DNA of 34,806 nt from CAZJYI01 sp964550025 (GTDB lineage Bacteria; Verrucomicrobiota; Kiritimatiellia; UBA8416; CAYOBW01): the NCBI GenBank assembly GCA_964550025.1, contig CAZJYI010000125.1:1-34806 (forward strand), given 5' to 3'. Positions 1-8,443 of this stretch are shown here, in pieces (the first letter of the stretch is position 1; every line of letters begins with the position of its first letter). Made by a program: the position numbers and the translations under genes. The notes under the pieces were generated by a model that saw nothing but the letters and a program-made list of their open reading frames with translations, was not told the origin of the DNA and did not search any database.

Positions 1-182
1 GCGCTTGCCGCCGGGAAACTTCAGGTTCCGTGCCTACACGCTGAACTGCACCTCTTCCCGGAGCCCGGCTCGAGCGAGGATGATGCCAGGCTCCCCCTCT
101 CGCTCCCCCACGGGCTCAGGGCGAGTGTGGGACGTCTGCCGGTCTGTAGCTCACCAACCTGAACCTTCTCGGCGGCAAGCGC
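1..182. repeat. Long imperfect inverted repeat at the window edge
   Basis: Bases 1-28 and 155-182 are inverted copies of each other, 24 of 28 positions matching by eye, with a perfect 13-base core (GCGCTTGCCGCCG at 1-13, its reverse complement at 170-182). About 126 bases separate the arms. The left arm starts at base 1, so the element may extend beyond the window. No coding frame here looks real. It is either a MITE-like element or a large intergenic cruciform. Confidence 0.6.
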
Positions 183-224
183 CGGGGATTCCCTTCCCTC
201 GCTCAGGCGTCAGCCCGCCGTTCG

Positions 225-1328
225 TTATTCCGACATCCTGCCCGGATACCCCTTCAGCCACTCACAGACCTGCCGGATGGTCTCCGGTTTGCACCCGGGC
301 GGCATGACTCCGGCGGAGGTTACGACGATTCCGCGGTGATGCGGCAGCTCGTCGAGGTCGTGCTCGACGGCCGCGATGATCTTGTCCGCCGACTTCGTCC
401 ACAGCATGGCGTTCGTGCCACCGACGAGACATTTGTCGGGGCAGGCACGCCGGCCGTCCAGCAGCGTCGTGTTCCCGAGGGTGGGGGAGGTGAATGCCTC
501 GAACGCCTGGGCGGGGATTTTCGCGAGCTCGGGCAGAAGCGCCTTGAGGTGACCGCACATGTGCAGGACCAGGCTGCGGTCGGCCGCGCTCGTCAGGGCC
601 GCGTACTCGCCGACGTGCCGGGCACAGTACCGGCGGTACTGGTCCGGAGAAATGAGGGTCGTCGACGTGTTCTCGATCAGGTAGAAGACGTCCGCGGGGC
701 TATGCTCGCACATGAGCCGGGTTCTGGCGACAAGAACCCGGTGCATTGCCTCGAAGAGGGCTTCGACATCCTCCCGGTAGTCCATGAGGAGCAGGTGGGC
801 GTTCTCGACCCCGGCCAGCCATTCGACCCAGTTCATCAGGGGAGACTCGCCAATCCCGTTCGTAGTGAGCGCGTCCTGTCCGATCTCGGCGGTCTTCGTT
901 CTTGCCTTCCGCAGGCGGTCCGGGTCAAGTTCGACGGTCACGTCCTCGAAGATCGCAGTCATGGCCTTGACATCCTCGCGCGTTTTCACCGGGAACTCGA
1001 CGGGATGCCAGGACTGGGAAGGAACGTCGAACCGGCAGACACGCTGCAGGTCCCCGTAGGACGACCGATACAGCGTCCGGCTCTCCCCGTTGTTTCGCGA
1101 CGTTTCAACGCTGGTGCGCTCACGCACGTCACGGGTACACCCGGCAATTCCCTTGTGCTTGTCGCTGCCGATCCAGTCATGGATGCCGTCTGCGTCCATG
1201 TCGCGGAACGGCGCGGCCTGCGCCCGGGGGTATGCCCCGTCCAGCTTGGGCCAGAAGGGCAGGCGATCGACCGGCTGCATGCGGATAGCTGCCAGCCATC
1301 TCTCTTTCGGTGTCATGGTCTCCGTCAT
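225..1328 (-). CDS. Uroporphyrinogen decarboxylase (UroD/MtaA)-like protein
   Basis: A 367-residue cytoplasmic protein of the UroD superfamily, closer in character to MtaA/CmuA-type methyl-group transferases than to haem-synthesis HemE. Visible marks are the N-terminal segment MTPKERWLAAIRMQPVDRLP (family opening: regular 'R...A..g..vDR.P'), the segment LHMCGHLKALLPEL near residue 254 with the His-x-Cys-Gly arrangement that in MtaA-like proteins supplies zinc ligands, and a later Cys in MPPGCKPETIRQ near residue 343. The ATG at 1326-1328 overlaps the TGA of the upstream gene as ATGA, so translation is probably coupled. An AAGGGA stretch lies a few bases before the start. It is last in a three-gene minus-strand cluster with a Gfo/Idh oxidoreductase and a glycosidase-like protein, which fits the frequent pairing of such UroD-like proteins with sugar catabolism in PVC bacteria. 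The true substrate is unknown. HemE is unlikely because of the context and the divergent motifs. Confidence 0.85.
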   Translation of the reverse strand: MTETMTPKERWLAAIRMQPVDRLPFWPKLDGAYPRAQAAPFRDMDADGIHDWIGSDKHKGIAGCTRDVRERTSVETSRNNGESRTLYRSSYGDLQRVCRFDVPSQSWHPVEFPVKTREDVKAMTAIFEDVTVELDPDRLRKARTKTAEIGQDALTTNGIGESPLMNWVEWLAGVENAHLLLMDYREDVEALFEAMHRVLVARTRLMCEHSPADVFYLIENTSTTLISPDQYRRYCARHVGEYAALTSAADRSLVLHMCGHLKALLPELAKIPAQAFEAFTSPTLGNTTLLDGRRACPDKCLVGGTNAMLWTKSADKIIAAVEHDLDELPHHRGIVVTSAGVMPPGCKPETIRQVCEWLKGYPGRMSE

Positions 1329-2566
1329 TTTCTGCGTCCCTTCACGCGCAGCAGTTCACCGCCGGCCGTACGCAGGTCGAAAGTGACACTCCCGCTCGAA
1401 GCCTCTAGCTTGCGCCATTCACCCGTTCCGCGGTCGAACAGTTCGGCCGACGTTTCCCCGACCGTCGGGCCGGCCAGCTTGAGAACCATCTTTTGCGGAG
1501 CGAATGCGTTGTGGTTCGCAACATAGACGGCGTCCGTTCCGTCGGGGTACTTGAAGAAGCCGACCACCGCCTCACCTGACTCGACCTGCAGCCAGGAATC
1601 CGCGGGGAATGCCGGCAGCCGGTGCGGCACGTCGAGAGGCTTGTCCTTGTTCTCCTGGGTCTTCACCGTCGGCGTTGAGTAGACTGCGAGCGGCCTGCCG
1701 ATCTTCCCCAGTTCGGGATAGAGTTTGTGCATCTCCCGCCCGATCTTGACGAGATGATAGAAGCGGTGGCCGGGGTCGATGTTGCCCTCTGCATCGAACG
1801 GTCCCCCGATGAACCAGATGACGGTCTTGAGGCCAAACGGGATAGACGTGTTGAGCGTGTAGGAGTTGCGGTTGTAGTCGCTGCCGAGAATCCAGCGGCC
1901 GAACACGCCGTTTTGCGACGGCACGTAGCCGCGGTACCACTGCAGATCGGCAAAATGCCAGTGGAATCCCCGTTGCCAGTGGTAGTCGTAGTAGCCATGC
2001 ACGCCCGGTTTCGATTTCGGCGCGTTGGCGTAGTTGACGCGGTACGTCCCCATCCACACCGGGTGCGTCGGGTCCCACGTCTTCAGCAGAGTGATGTAGT
2101 GGTCGATGTTCTTGCCGTCCGGATATCCGAAGTGGGACATCGTCTCGTTCCAGATGTTGTAGCCCCAGATCGAGTCGTTCCCGCGGCTTTTCTCGCAGAT
2201 GCTCTTGACGGTCGCGCGCTGTTCCTCGTTGCGCCGGATGTCCGTCTTCGCGTCGTCGTACCACGCCAGGACATCGACCATCATCCTGATGCCGTGCTTC
2301 TTGCACAGGGGAACGCGCCAGTCCTTGTACACGCAATAGATCGTGTTGAACCCGGCTTCCTTCATGTTCACCAGCAGATTCTCGAACACGGCAGCGTTGG
2401 TTGGGAACTTACACCCCTGCCCGTAGCCGTTGTTCAGCGTGAAGGCAAACTCCGTCGGCAGGGCCGGGTCAGCCATTCCGGCATCTTTCGGCGCCTGTTC
2501 CTGTCCGTACAGCGAAACGGCGAGAGTGAGCAGAACAAGCGCTGCGAGGGGTATTCGCGTCGTCAT
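1325..2566 (-). CDS. Secreted glycosidase-like TIM-barrel protein
   Basis: 413 residues with a clear signal peptide (MTTRIPLAALVLLTLAVSLY, cleavage near residue 21), so it acts outside the cytoplasm. The body reads as a TIM-barrel glycoside hydrolase of clan-A type: an early strand with GFNTIYCVYKDW, then MMVDVLAWYDD, and the segment NIWNET, in which Glu141 after Trp-Asn is placed like a clan-A acid/base residue. I see no convincing second catalytic Glu in the later strands (GLKTVIWFIGGPFD sits where one might be expected), so it could be a non-classical hydrolase or a binding protein. The C-terminal 80 or so residues look like a beta-sandwich. The start is preceded by GGAGAGCGGAG. The gene follows the Gfo/Idh gene by 124 bases, which hold a repeat, and overlaps the UroD-like gene by four bases. 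The glycoside hydrolase family cannot be fixed by eye. Confidence 0.75.
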   Translation of the reverse strand: MTTRIPLAALVLLTLAVSLYGQEQAPKDAGMADPALPTEFAFTLNNGYGQGCKFPTNAAVFENLLVNMKEAGFNTIYCVYKDWRVPLCKKHGIRMMVDVLAWYDDAKTDIRRNEEQRATVKSICEKSRGNDSIWGYNIWNETMSHFGYPDGKNIDHYITLLKTWDPTHPVWMGTYRVNYANAPKSKPGVHGYYDYHWQRGFHWHFADLQWYRGYVPSQNGVFGRWILGSDYNRNSYTLNTSIPFGLKTVIWFIGGPFDAEGNIDPGHRFYHLVKIGREMHKLYPELGKIGRPLAVYSTPTVKTQENKDKPLDVPHRLPAFPADSWLQVESGEAVVGFFKYPDGTDAVYVANHNAFAPQKMVLKLAGPTVGETSAELFDRGTGEWRKLEASSGSVTFDLRTAGGELLRVKGRRK

Positions 2567-2584
2567 CTCCGCTCTCCTTCTCCG

Positions 2585-2619
2585 CTGTTTCTGTGCGTTT
2601 TGTGTCTTTTGTGGTCAGC
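2585..2619. repeat. Intergenic 'CACAAAAGACACAAAA'-type repeat
   Basis: On the minus strand this reads as a run of CACAAAA-like heptamers (CCACAAAAGACACAAAACGC), much lower in GC than its surroundings. From memory, runs of this type occur between genes in many Verrucomicrobia-like and other genomes. It lies between the Gfo/Idh gene and the glycosidase-like gene and may affect their shared transcript. Confidence 0.5.
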
Positions 2620-2690
2620 CCAGGCGTAATGCCGGACCGCTCCGACCGAGTAGGGCGGCGATGCAGGTAAACGGTCTCGAGCGGGCGGCC

Positions 2691-4055
2691 CTACAGCCAC
2701 TTTTCGCGGTTCTTCTTGCGGACGTACCGGTCGGCTTCCGGCGCTCCCGGCACGCGCATGTTCTTGCCGTCCCACTCGATGTCGCGCTGCATGCGCAGGG
2801 CGACATTGCCGGCCAGGCCGATCTCGGTCAGGTGTCCGCCGAAGTCGAAGCTGGAATAGGTTTCCGTCTTGCCGTAAATGGCATTCACCCAGTCTTCCAT
2901 GTGCCCCGGGGAACGCGGGATGCTTTCGGGAATGGCTTTGGCCGCTTCGTGTTTGCCGGCGTGCAGGAACTTCTTGTCCTCTTTCAGCTTCACGTAGCAC
3001 TCCGTATTCCACAGCCCGGCCGAAAGATGGCCCTTTTCGCCGATCAGTAGACACCCCACGCGGGGGCGCTTGCCGAACGTCGGCAACAGGACGTCCAACT
3101 CGCCGTCTTCCGGGTACACCCCGCCGTCGTAGACGTGAACCGTTGCCGGGCCGAGCTTGCCGCGCGCGGGGAAGCGGTAGCGGATCCGGCTGGTTGCAGG
3201 GCAGCAGTCGTGTCCCAGTTTCGTGCCCTTGATTTCGATACGGGTCGGGTATTCCAGCTTCAGGGCTCGCACGGGCATGTTGAACGCGTGGCAGCAGAAG
3301 TCGCCCACGAACCCGTTCCCGTAGTCGAACCAGCCGCGCCATTTGAAGGGGTGATAGACGCCCTTCTTGTACGGGCGGACTTTCGACGGTCCGCACCAGA
3401 AGTCCCAATTGAGACCATCGGGAATGGGGTCGGCCTTGTCCAGGTTCGGGGTGTCTCCCGGCCAGGGATGTGGACAGTGCCAGATATGTATGTCGGTGAT
3501 CTGCCCGAACAGGCCGGCCTCGATCAGTTCGATACTGCGCCGCAGGTTCGCCGAGGCGCTGCCCTGGTTGCCGGTCTGGGTGACGACTTTCGATTTGCGG
3601 TCGAGCTCCCGCATCTCGCGCGCCTCGGCCACGGTGTGCGTCAGAGGCTTTTCGCAGAAAATGTGCTTCTCGGCCTCGAATGCCCGCTTGATGATGGGTG
3701 CGTGCCAATGATCCGGTGTCGAAATGACAACGGCATCCATTGACTTCTCCTTGTCGAACAGCTCGCGGTAGTCCTGGTACGCCCGCGCCTTCGGCGCGTT
3801 GAACCGCTTCTTCGCGGCTGCGGTCCTGGGGAGGTCGACATCGCAGAACGCCGCTGCCCTGTGCCCCTTGTTCAACAGGTGTTTCACGAGTCCCTGGATC
3901 CGTCCGCCCATTCCGATGAAGCCGATGTCGAGCTTCTCATTCGGCGATGCGCCACGGGCGCCGGACGGCAGGATCAACGGTGCGGTTAGTGCACAGCCGG
4001 TAGTCGAGAGAAAGCAGCGGCGGGAAATGCGTTGTAGTGCGTCTGCAGTTTTCAT
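2691..4055 (-). CDS. Tat-exported Gfo/Idh/MocA family oxidoreductase
   Basis: 454 residues from the ATG at 4053-4055. The frame stays open upstream to 4514, but the upstream part reads as unstructured noise, while this start places a twin-arginine signal (ISRRCFLSTTG, Arg-Arg near residues 12-13) at the N-terminus. The Rossmann NAD(P)-binding loop is GFIGMGGRIQG near residue 45. The family's EKP motif is FCEKPLTH with Lys136. The DHWHAP segment before it is typical of the exported PVC subfamily. The C-terminal half is the GFO_IDH_MocA substrate domain. Family members oxidise or epimerise sugars, cyclitols and related compounds; the exported ones are mostly uncharacterised. It is first in a minus-strand cluster with a glycosidase-like protein and a UroD-like protein. 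The substrate is unknown. Confidence 0.92.
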   Translation of the reverse strand: MKTADALQRISRRCFLSTTGCALTAPLILPSGARGASPNEKLDIGFIGMGGRIQGLVKHLLNKGHRAAAFCDVDLPRTAAAKKRFNAPKARAYQDYRELFDKEKSMDAVVISTPDHWHAPIIKRAFEAEKHIFCEKPLTHTVAEAREMRELDRKSKVVTQTGNQGSASANLRRSIELIEAGLFGQITDIHIWHCPHPWPGDTPNLDKADPIPDGLNWDFWCGPSKVRPYKKGVYHPFKWRGWFDYGNGFVGDFCCHAFNMPVRALKLEYPTRIEIKGTKLGHDCCPATSRIRYRFPARGKLGPATVHVYDGGVYPEDGELDVLLPTFGKRPRVGCLLIGEKGHLSAGLWNTECYVKLKEDKKFLHAGKHEAAKAIPESIPRSPGHMEDWVNAIYGKTETYSSFDFGGHLTEIGLAGNVALRMQRDIEWDGKNMRVPGAPEADRYVRKKNREKWL

Positions 4056-4237
4056 GCCCCACAGAATAGCTCCGTGGTCCCCGGCGTCAAGTGATCGCGA
4101 CTTGAATCCCCGGTGCCGTGAACGGCTTGAAACGGCAGTGGAACGCGCGTAGACTTCCCCGGCATGAGCATCACATCGCGTGTAGTGCCGAGACGAAGCG
4201 GATGAGACCGCCACAAGGGGAATGAAAGGCACATACC

Positions 4238-4628
4238 ATGTGCGCAGAACAGAAGCGACCCCCCCCGTGTTCGGGTGAGATTGGCTATTGTGGTCAGAAG
4301 TGTCCCGTGGTGCCCATGCCTGGCTGGAAGCGCGCTGTTGATGTGGCCATGGCGGGGACCGCGTCCGTGCATTCCATACGAGTTCGAGCACTACTGCCAC
4401 TGCAAGCAGTTGCGGGTCTGCGTCACGCCGGGACTGACCGGACTTTGGCAGGTGAGTGGCAAGAACAACACGACATACGACGAGATGGTCCGTCTTGACC
4501 TCGAGTACGCTCAAAGTGTCTCGCCCTGGGGTGACATGAAGATCATGCTCAAGACGTTCCCTCTACTGCTGGCGCAGGTCACGGAAGCCGATCAGCAAAC
4601 GGGGCAACCACGATGTCCGCGAATCTGA
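4238..4628 (+). pseudogene. Gutted bacterial sugar-transferase (WbaP/EPS type) remnant
   Basis: Two reading frames together give the two ends of a polyprenyl-phosphate sugar phosphotransferase. The first frame (ATG 4238) reads GWKRAVDVAMA near 4325-4354, matching the opening membrane helix of the family (usually 'KRa.Di..a'). Around 4352-4358 the homology jumps to the next frame, which reads GPRPCIPYEFEHY, then VTPGLTGLWQVSGKN, then YDEMVRLDLEYAQ and MKIMLKTFPLLLAQ up to the stop at 4628. These are the well-known C-terminal signatures of the family. The whole central part, normally roughly 100 or more residues with the catalytic Asp-Glu region, is missing at the junction, and the two halves are out of frame. 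The result cannot be an active enzyme. The tail overlaps the start of the next gene. Confidence 0.8.
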
Positions 4629-7600
4629 AACTCTGTTCCGCCACCGTCCTGCTGACGGTTTCGCTGTGGTCGGCACGGGCGGCTGATATGGTCCGATTGC
4701 CTTACAATCATCCGGGACTGGTCGTCGACCTCGGTGTCGGGCTGTGGGCCTGGCCATTGCCGATGGACTTTGACGGGGATGGCGACTACGACTTGGTCGT
4801 CAACTGCCCGGACAAACCGTACAATGGTGTCTACTTCTTTGAGAACGCGACCGGCAACACGGCCGTGAGCAAAATGCCGGTGTTCAAGGCGGGGCGCCGC
4901 ATCGGCAAAGGAATGCACAACGTCCAGGTCAGCTACGTTGACGGCAAGCCGCGCGTTTTGTCGCCCGGACGTGAGTACCCTGGTTTCCGAAAGACCGGTC
5001 TTGAGAAGGCGTCCCAACTCCCTCTGTCCGCCAAGGTGCACCCCAAACGCACGCGCGCCAATATGTGGCGCTATGTCGATTTCGACGGCGACGGCCGAAC
5101 CGACCTGGTGATTGGCGTCGGTGACTGGACGGAATACGGCTGGGACAATGCCTATGACGCCGAGGGCAACTGGACCAACGGTCCCCTGCACGGCTACGTC
5201 TACATTGCGCGCAATAGCGGCAGCAACGAGAATCCCGCATATGCCAGGCCGGAGAAGCTGACGGCCGGAGGCAGGGCGGTGGATGTATACGGGTGGCCCT
5301 CGCCGAGTTTTGCCGACTTCGATGGCGACGGTGACCTCGATCTGCTCTGCGGGGAGTTCCTGGACGGCTTCACCTACTTCGAGAATACGGGCGGTCGCAC
5401 GACGCCGGACTATGCGGACGGCGTGCGGGTCGAGGTGCGTGACGGTCGCCGTCTCACCATGGACCTCCAGATGATCACGCCCACCGCCATCGACTGGGAC
5501 CGCGACGGCGACCAGGACCTGATCTGTGGCGACGAGGACGGGCGGGTTGCCTTCATCGAGCACACAGGACAACTGGCCGGCGACGGCGCCCCGCTGTTCC
5601 TGCCCCCGCGCTACTTCCAACAGGAAGCGGCCGACCTCAAGTGCGGAGCGCTGGCGACGCCATGGTGCGTTGACTGGGATGGCGACGGCGATCAGGACAT
5701 CTTGTGTGGCAACACGGCGGGCTACATCGAGTACTTCGAGAACCTCGGCAACGCGGGCGAGGCGCGGCCAAAGTGGGCGGCCCCACGCCGCCTGAAAGCC
5801 GGGGGCGAGACCATCCGCATCCAGGCGGGAGCCAACGGCAGCATCCAGGGACCGTGCGAGGCGAAGTGGGGCTACACGACGTTGAGTTGCGCCGATTGGG
5901 ACGGGGACGGGTTGCCCGATCTCGTCGTGAACTCGATCCTGGGGAAGGTACATTGGTACTGCAATGTCGGGACGCGGACGGCACCAAAGTTGGCTGCCGC
6001 ACAACCGGTCGAGGGCGCGTGGAACGGCGAGCAACCGAGCCTGGACTATGGGTGGATGCGGCCCGAGGGCAACGCGTTGCTCACGCAATGGCGTACGACT
6101 CCGGTAGCGGTGGACTGGGACCGCGACGGACTGGTAGACCTCGTGATGTTGGATCACGAGGGCTACCTGGCCCTGTTCCGGCGTGAGCGCCGGGGCGGCG
6201 CATTGGTTCTGCTGCCGCCGGCCCGCGTCTTCCTCGACGAGAAGGGCAATCCATTGCAGCTGAACCCTCGCAAGGCCGGAAAAAGTGGGCGCTGCAAGCT
6301 TTGCGTCGCGGATTGGGATGGCGACGGGCGGACCGACATCCTTGTCAATTCGGGCAACGCCGATCTGTTCCGCCAGGTGGAGGAACGCGATGGCACCTGG
6401 CTCTTCCGCAACATGGGGCGGGTGGCCAGGCGGAACGTTGCCGGGCATACTTCGAGTCCCGCGGTGGCCGATCTGAACGGCGATGGCATCGCGGACCTCC
6501 TGTGCGGCGCCGAAGACGGGCACCTCTACTACCTGCACAACCCGCGCGTGTTGCCCGGTGGCCCGCGCGTCCCCGGCGTGGTGATCGACTACTCGCCTGC
6601 TCCATCCGGGTTGTACATCGGGTCGCCGAGCATCGCCGTCCTGCCGGATGGCACTTACGTGGCATCGCACGATCTCTTCGGGCCGAAAGCCGGGATAGAC
6701 AGGGCGCCTGCCACCCGCGTCTTCCGGTCGACTGATCGCGGTGATACCTGGACACGCCTGGCCGAGCTCCGCGGTCAGTTCTGGTCCACGCTATTCGTGC
6801 ACCGCGACGCCCTGTACATCCTCGGTACAGCCGCCCGCTACAACAACGTCGTGATCCGGCGCTCGGAGGATGGGGGACGGACCTGGACGGAACCGGAGGA
6901 TGCGAAGAGCGGCCTGCTGTTCAAGGGGCAGTACCACTGCGCGCCCATGCCGGTTGTCCAACACGGGGGCCGGCTCTGGCGGGCCATGGAAGACAACGGC
7001 GCCGGCGGCGGCTGGGGCAAACATTTTCGTGCCTACATGCTCTCCGTTCCGGTTGACGCCGACCTCCTTGACGCGTCGCAGTGGCGCCGGAGCAACCCGG
7101 TGGCCCGCGATCCGGCCTGGCTCGACGGCCGCTTCAACGGCTGGTTGGAAGGCAATGCCGTTATCGCGCCCGGCGGCAACATCGTCAACATTCTGCGCGT
7201 AGATGACCGGGCGCGCGACAAGGGCGGCGAGGCGGCTGTGATCACGGTGAGCGATGACGGGCGCCGCCAGTCCTTCGATCCGGAAACCGGCTTTATCCGT
7301 TTCCCCGGCGCCAACACCAAGTTCACGATTCGCTTCGACGCTGAATCGCGGAAGTACTGGTCGCTGGCCAACTACGTCCCTCCCCGCCACGAGACTGGGA
7401 ACAAGGGGAGTATCCGCAACACGCTGGCGCTGACCTGTTCGTCCGACCTGAGAGATTGGGAGGTGCGCTGCATCATCGCCTACCGCGCGGACACGCGTAA
7501 GCACGGCTTCCAATACCCCGACTGGCAGTTCGACGGCAATGATGTCATTGCGGTGTCGCGCACGGCCCACGACGACGGAGCAGGCGGTGCCCACAATTTC

Positions 7601-8086
7601 CACGATGCCAACTTCATGACCTTTCACCGCATTCGCGGGTTCCGCGACCTGACGATGAGAGGCTCCTGCGAGGAGTGGAGCAGACCGCCGGTGTCGATCG
7701 AGACGCCGGAGCTCGCCGTTGAGGGCCGTCGCTTCTCGGCTGCGACATTCCGCACCGGCGAAAAGGCGTACGACAACCGGGCCTATGTCTGGAAAGAGGT
7801 GCCGGCGCCGTTCCGCGGCTGGCGTTTCACGCGAACGCTTGGCGGCGTCGCGGCCGCGGTTACGGTGGAGGCGAAGAAGGACACCGTTGTTCATGTCGCG
7901 ACGGCCGTGAGTCAGAAGGGGACCAATATGAGCGGGTGGGAGGTCGTTCCGGACAGCACTTTCCACTACACGGACAAAGGGAAGACGAAGATGTGCGTGT
8001 TCAGGAAGCCGCTGGCAGCCGGCGAGACGCTGCGTATCCCGCAGGGAAACTGGACCGGCGGGATCGTGCTGATACCGGAGAGATAG
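4613..8086 (+). CDS. Secreted FG-GAP/VCBS repeat protein fused to a sialidase-like domain
   Basis: 1157 residues with a signal peptide (about residues 1-23, ending SARA). Residues about 45-640 form an FG-GAP/VCBS beta-propeller region with nine calcium-binding DxDxDG-type loops, for example DFDGDGDYD near 52, then near 155, 235, 294, 353, 427, 501 and 566, and DLNGDGIAD near 619. Residues about 655-1000 look like an exo-alpha-sialidase/BNR six-bladed propeller with Asp boxes RSTDRGDTW near 704 and RRSEDGGRTW near 748. The last 130 residues look like a beta-sandwich. A sialidase-like fold suggests action on glycans, but catalytic residues were not assigned, so binding without cleavage is possible. 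The ATG lies 16 bases inside the tail of the sugar-transferase remnant. The next thing downstream is a symporter remnant. Large antisense frames across this gene are composition shadows. Confidence 0.9.
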   Translation: MSANLKLCSATVLLTVSLWSARAADMVRLPYNHPGLVVDLGVGLWAWPLPMDFDGDGDYDLVVNCPDKPYNGVYFFENATGNTAVSKMPVFKAGRRIGKGMHNVQVSYVDGKPRVLSPGREYPGFRKTGLEKASQLPLSAKVHPKRTRANMWRYVDFDGDGRTDLVIGVGDWTEYGWDNAYDAEGNWTNGPLHGYVYIARNSGSNENPAYARPEKLTAGGRAVDVYGWPSPSFADFDGDGDLDLLCGEFLDGFTYFENTGGRTTPDYADGVRVEVRDGRRLTMDLQMITPTAIDWDRDGDQDLICGDEDGRVAFIEHTGQLAGDGAPLFLPPRYFQQEAADLKCGALATPWCVDWDGDGDQDILCGNTAGYIEYFENLGNAGEARPKWAAPRRLKAGGETIRIQAGANGSIQGPCEAKWGYTTLSCADWDGDGLPDLVVNSILGKVHWYCNVGTRTAPKLAAAQPVEGAWNGEQPSLDYGWMRPEGNALLTQWRTTPVAVDWDRDGLVDLVMLDHEGYLALFRRERRGGALVLLPPARVFLDEKGNPLQLNPRKAGKSGRCKLCVADWDGDGRTDILVNSGNADLFRQVEERDGTWLFRNMGRVARRNVAGHTSSPAVADLNGDGIADLLCGAEDGHLYYLHNPRVLPGGPRVPGVVIDYSPAPSGLYIGSPSIAVLPDGTYVASHDLFGPKAGIDRAPATRVFRSTDRGDTWTRLAELRGQFWSTLFVHRDALYILGTAARYNNVVIRRSEDGGRTWTEPEDAKSGLLFKGQYHCAPMPVVQHGGRLWRAMEDNGAGGGWGKHFRAYMLSVPVDADLLDASQWRRSNPVARDPAWLDGRFNGWLEGNAVIAPGGNIVNILRVDDRARDKGGEAAVITVSDDGRRQSFDPETGFIRFPGANTKFTIRFDAESRKYWSLANYVPPRHETGNKGSIRNTLALTCSSDLRDWEVRCIIAYRADTRKHGFQYPDWQFDGNDVIAVSRTAHDDGAGGAHNFHDANFMTFHRIRGFRDLTMRGSCEEWSRPPVSIETPELAVEGRRFSAATFRTGEKAYDNRAYVWKEVPAPFRGWRFTRTLGGVAAAVTVEAKKDTVVHVATAVSQKGTNMSGWEVVPDSTFHYTDKGKTKMCVFRKPLAAGETLRIPQGNWTGGIVLIPER

Positions 8087-8107
8087 GACGCAAGCTCTCG
8101 TGAGAAC

Positions 8108-8178
8108 GTAGCCGCGAGCGTGAGCGAGCGGAATCGGGGCGAGCAAGGTGCGGTCCACTCGCTCACGATCGTGGCTAC
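8108..8178. repeat. REP-like inverted repeat after the FG-GAP gene
   Basis: Bases 8108-8130 (GTAGCCGCGAGCGTGAGCGA...) and 8156-8178 are inverted copies, 20 of 23 positions matching, with a 25-base loop. It sits 21 bases after the stop of the FG-GAP/sialidase-like gene and could end transcription or stabilise the mRNA, although no T tract follows. Confidence 0.7.
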
Positions 8179-8207
8179 AGCCCACGTCAGGAGGAGATGG
8201 AACCGTT

Positions 8208-8354
8208 GTGAACCTGCACCCGCTCGTTATCCACGAGATGAGCGGGCTCTCGCCTACGCTGTGCATTCTCCTCGGCGGCGTCTTCACAGCGTTCTACACG
8301 GTGGCCGGCGGAATCGACGGCGTCATCTGGACGGACGTGGCCCAGACAGTCGTT
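8208..8354 (+). pseudogene. Gutted sodium:solute symporter (SSS family) remnant
   Basis: The frame reads LSPTLCILLGGVFTAFYTVA followed at once by GGIDGVIWTDVAQ. The GGI-x-x-VIWTD-x-x-Q block is a hallmark of one internal membrane region of sodium:solute symporters, which usually have about 500 residues; only about 49 are left. A strong AGGAGGAG at 8189-8196 lies 11 bases before an in-frame GTG at 8208, so the original ribosome site may survive while the first part of the gene and everything after about 8354 are lost. The frame runs on without homology to 8495, into the neighbouring gene on the other strand. Bases 8355-8443 show nothing else. A transporter next to a sialidase-like protein would have made sense for sugar uptake. 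Confidence 0.75.
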
Positions 8355-8443
8355 CGCGTCCATTTGTATCCATTCCGCACTTTGCCTTCCTATTCACCGT
8401 GCCCCTTTTGTGTTCAGTGGCTGCTTCGTCCCGGGGGGCATCT

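Noticed and set aside
34..153. Short minus-strand frame ending REEVQFSV that faintly recalls the C-terminal end of GH2 enzymes
   Set aside because: It is only about 40 codons, lies inside the inverted-repeat element at 1-182, and has no start signal or firm family motif.
4056..4514. N-terminal extension of the first Gfo/Idh protein
   Set aside because: The frame is open, but the residues look random, and the Tat signal begins exactly at the ATG at 4055; the extension also runs over the sugar-transferase remnant.
4592..8287. Two long antisense frames opposite the FG-GAP/sialidase gene
   Set aside because: They are by-products of high GC: rich in Val, Arg and Ala with no domain, while the plus strand shows clear repeats and Asp boxes.
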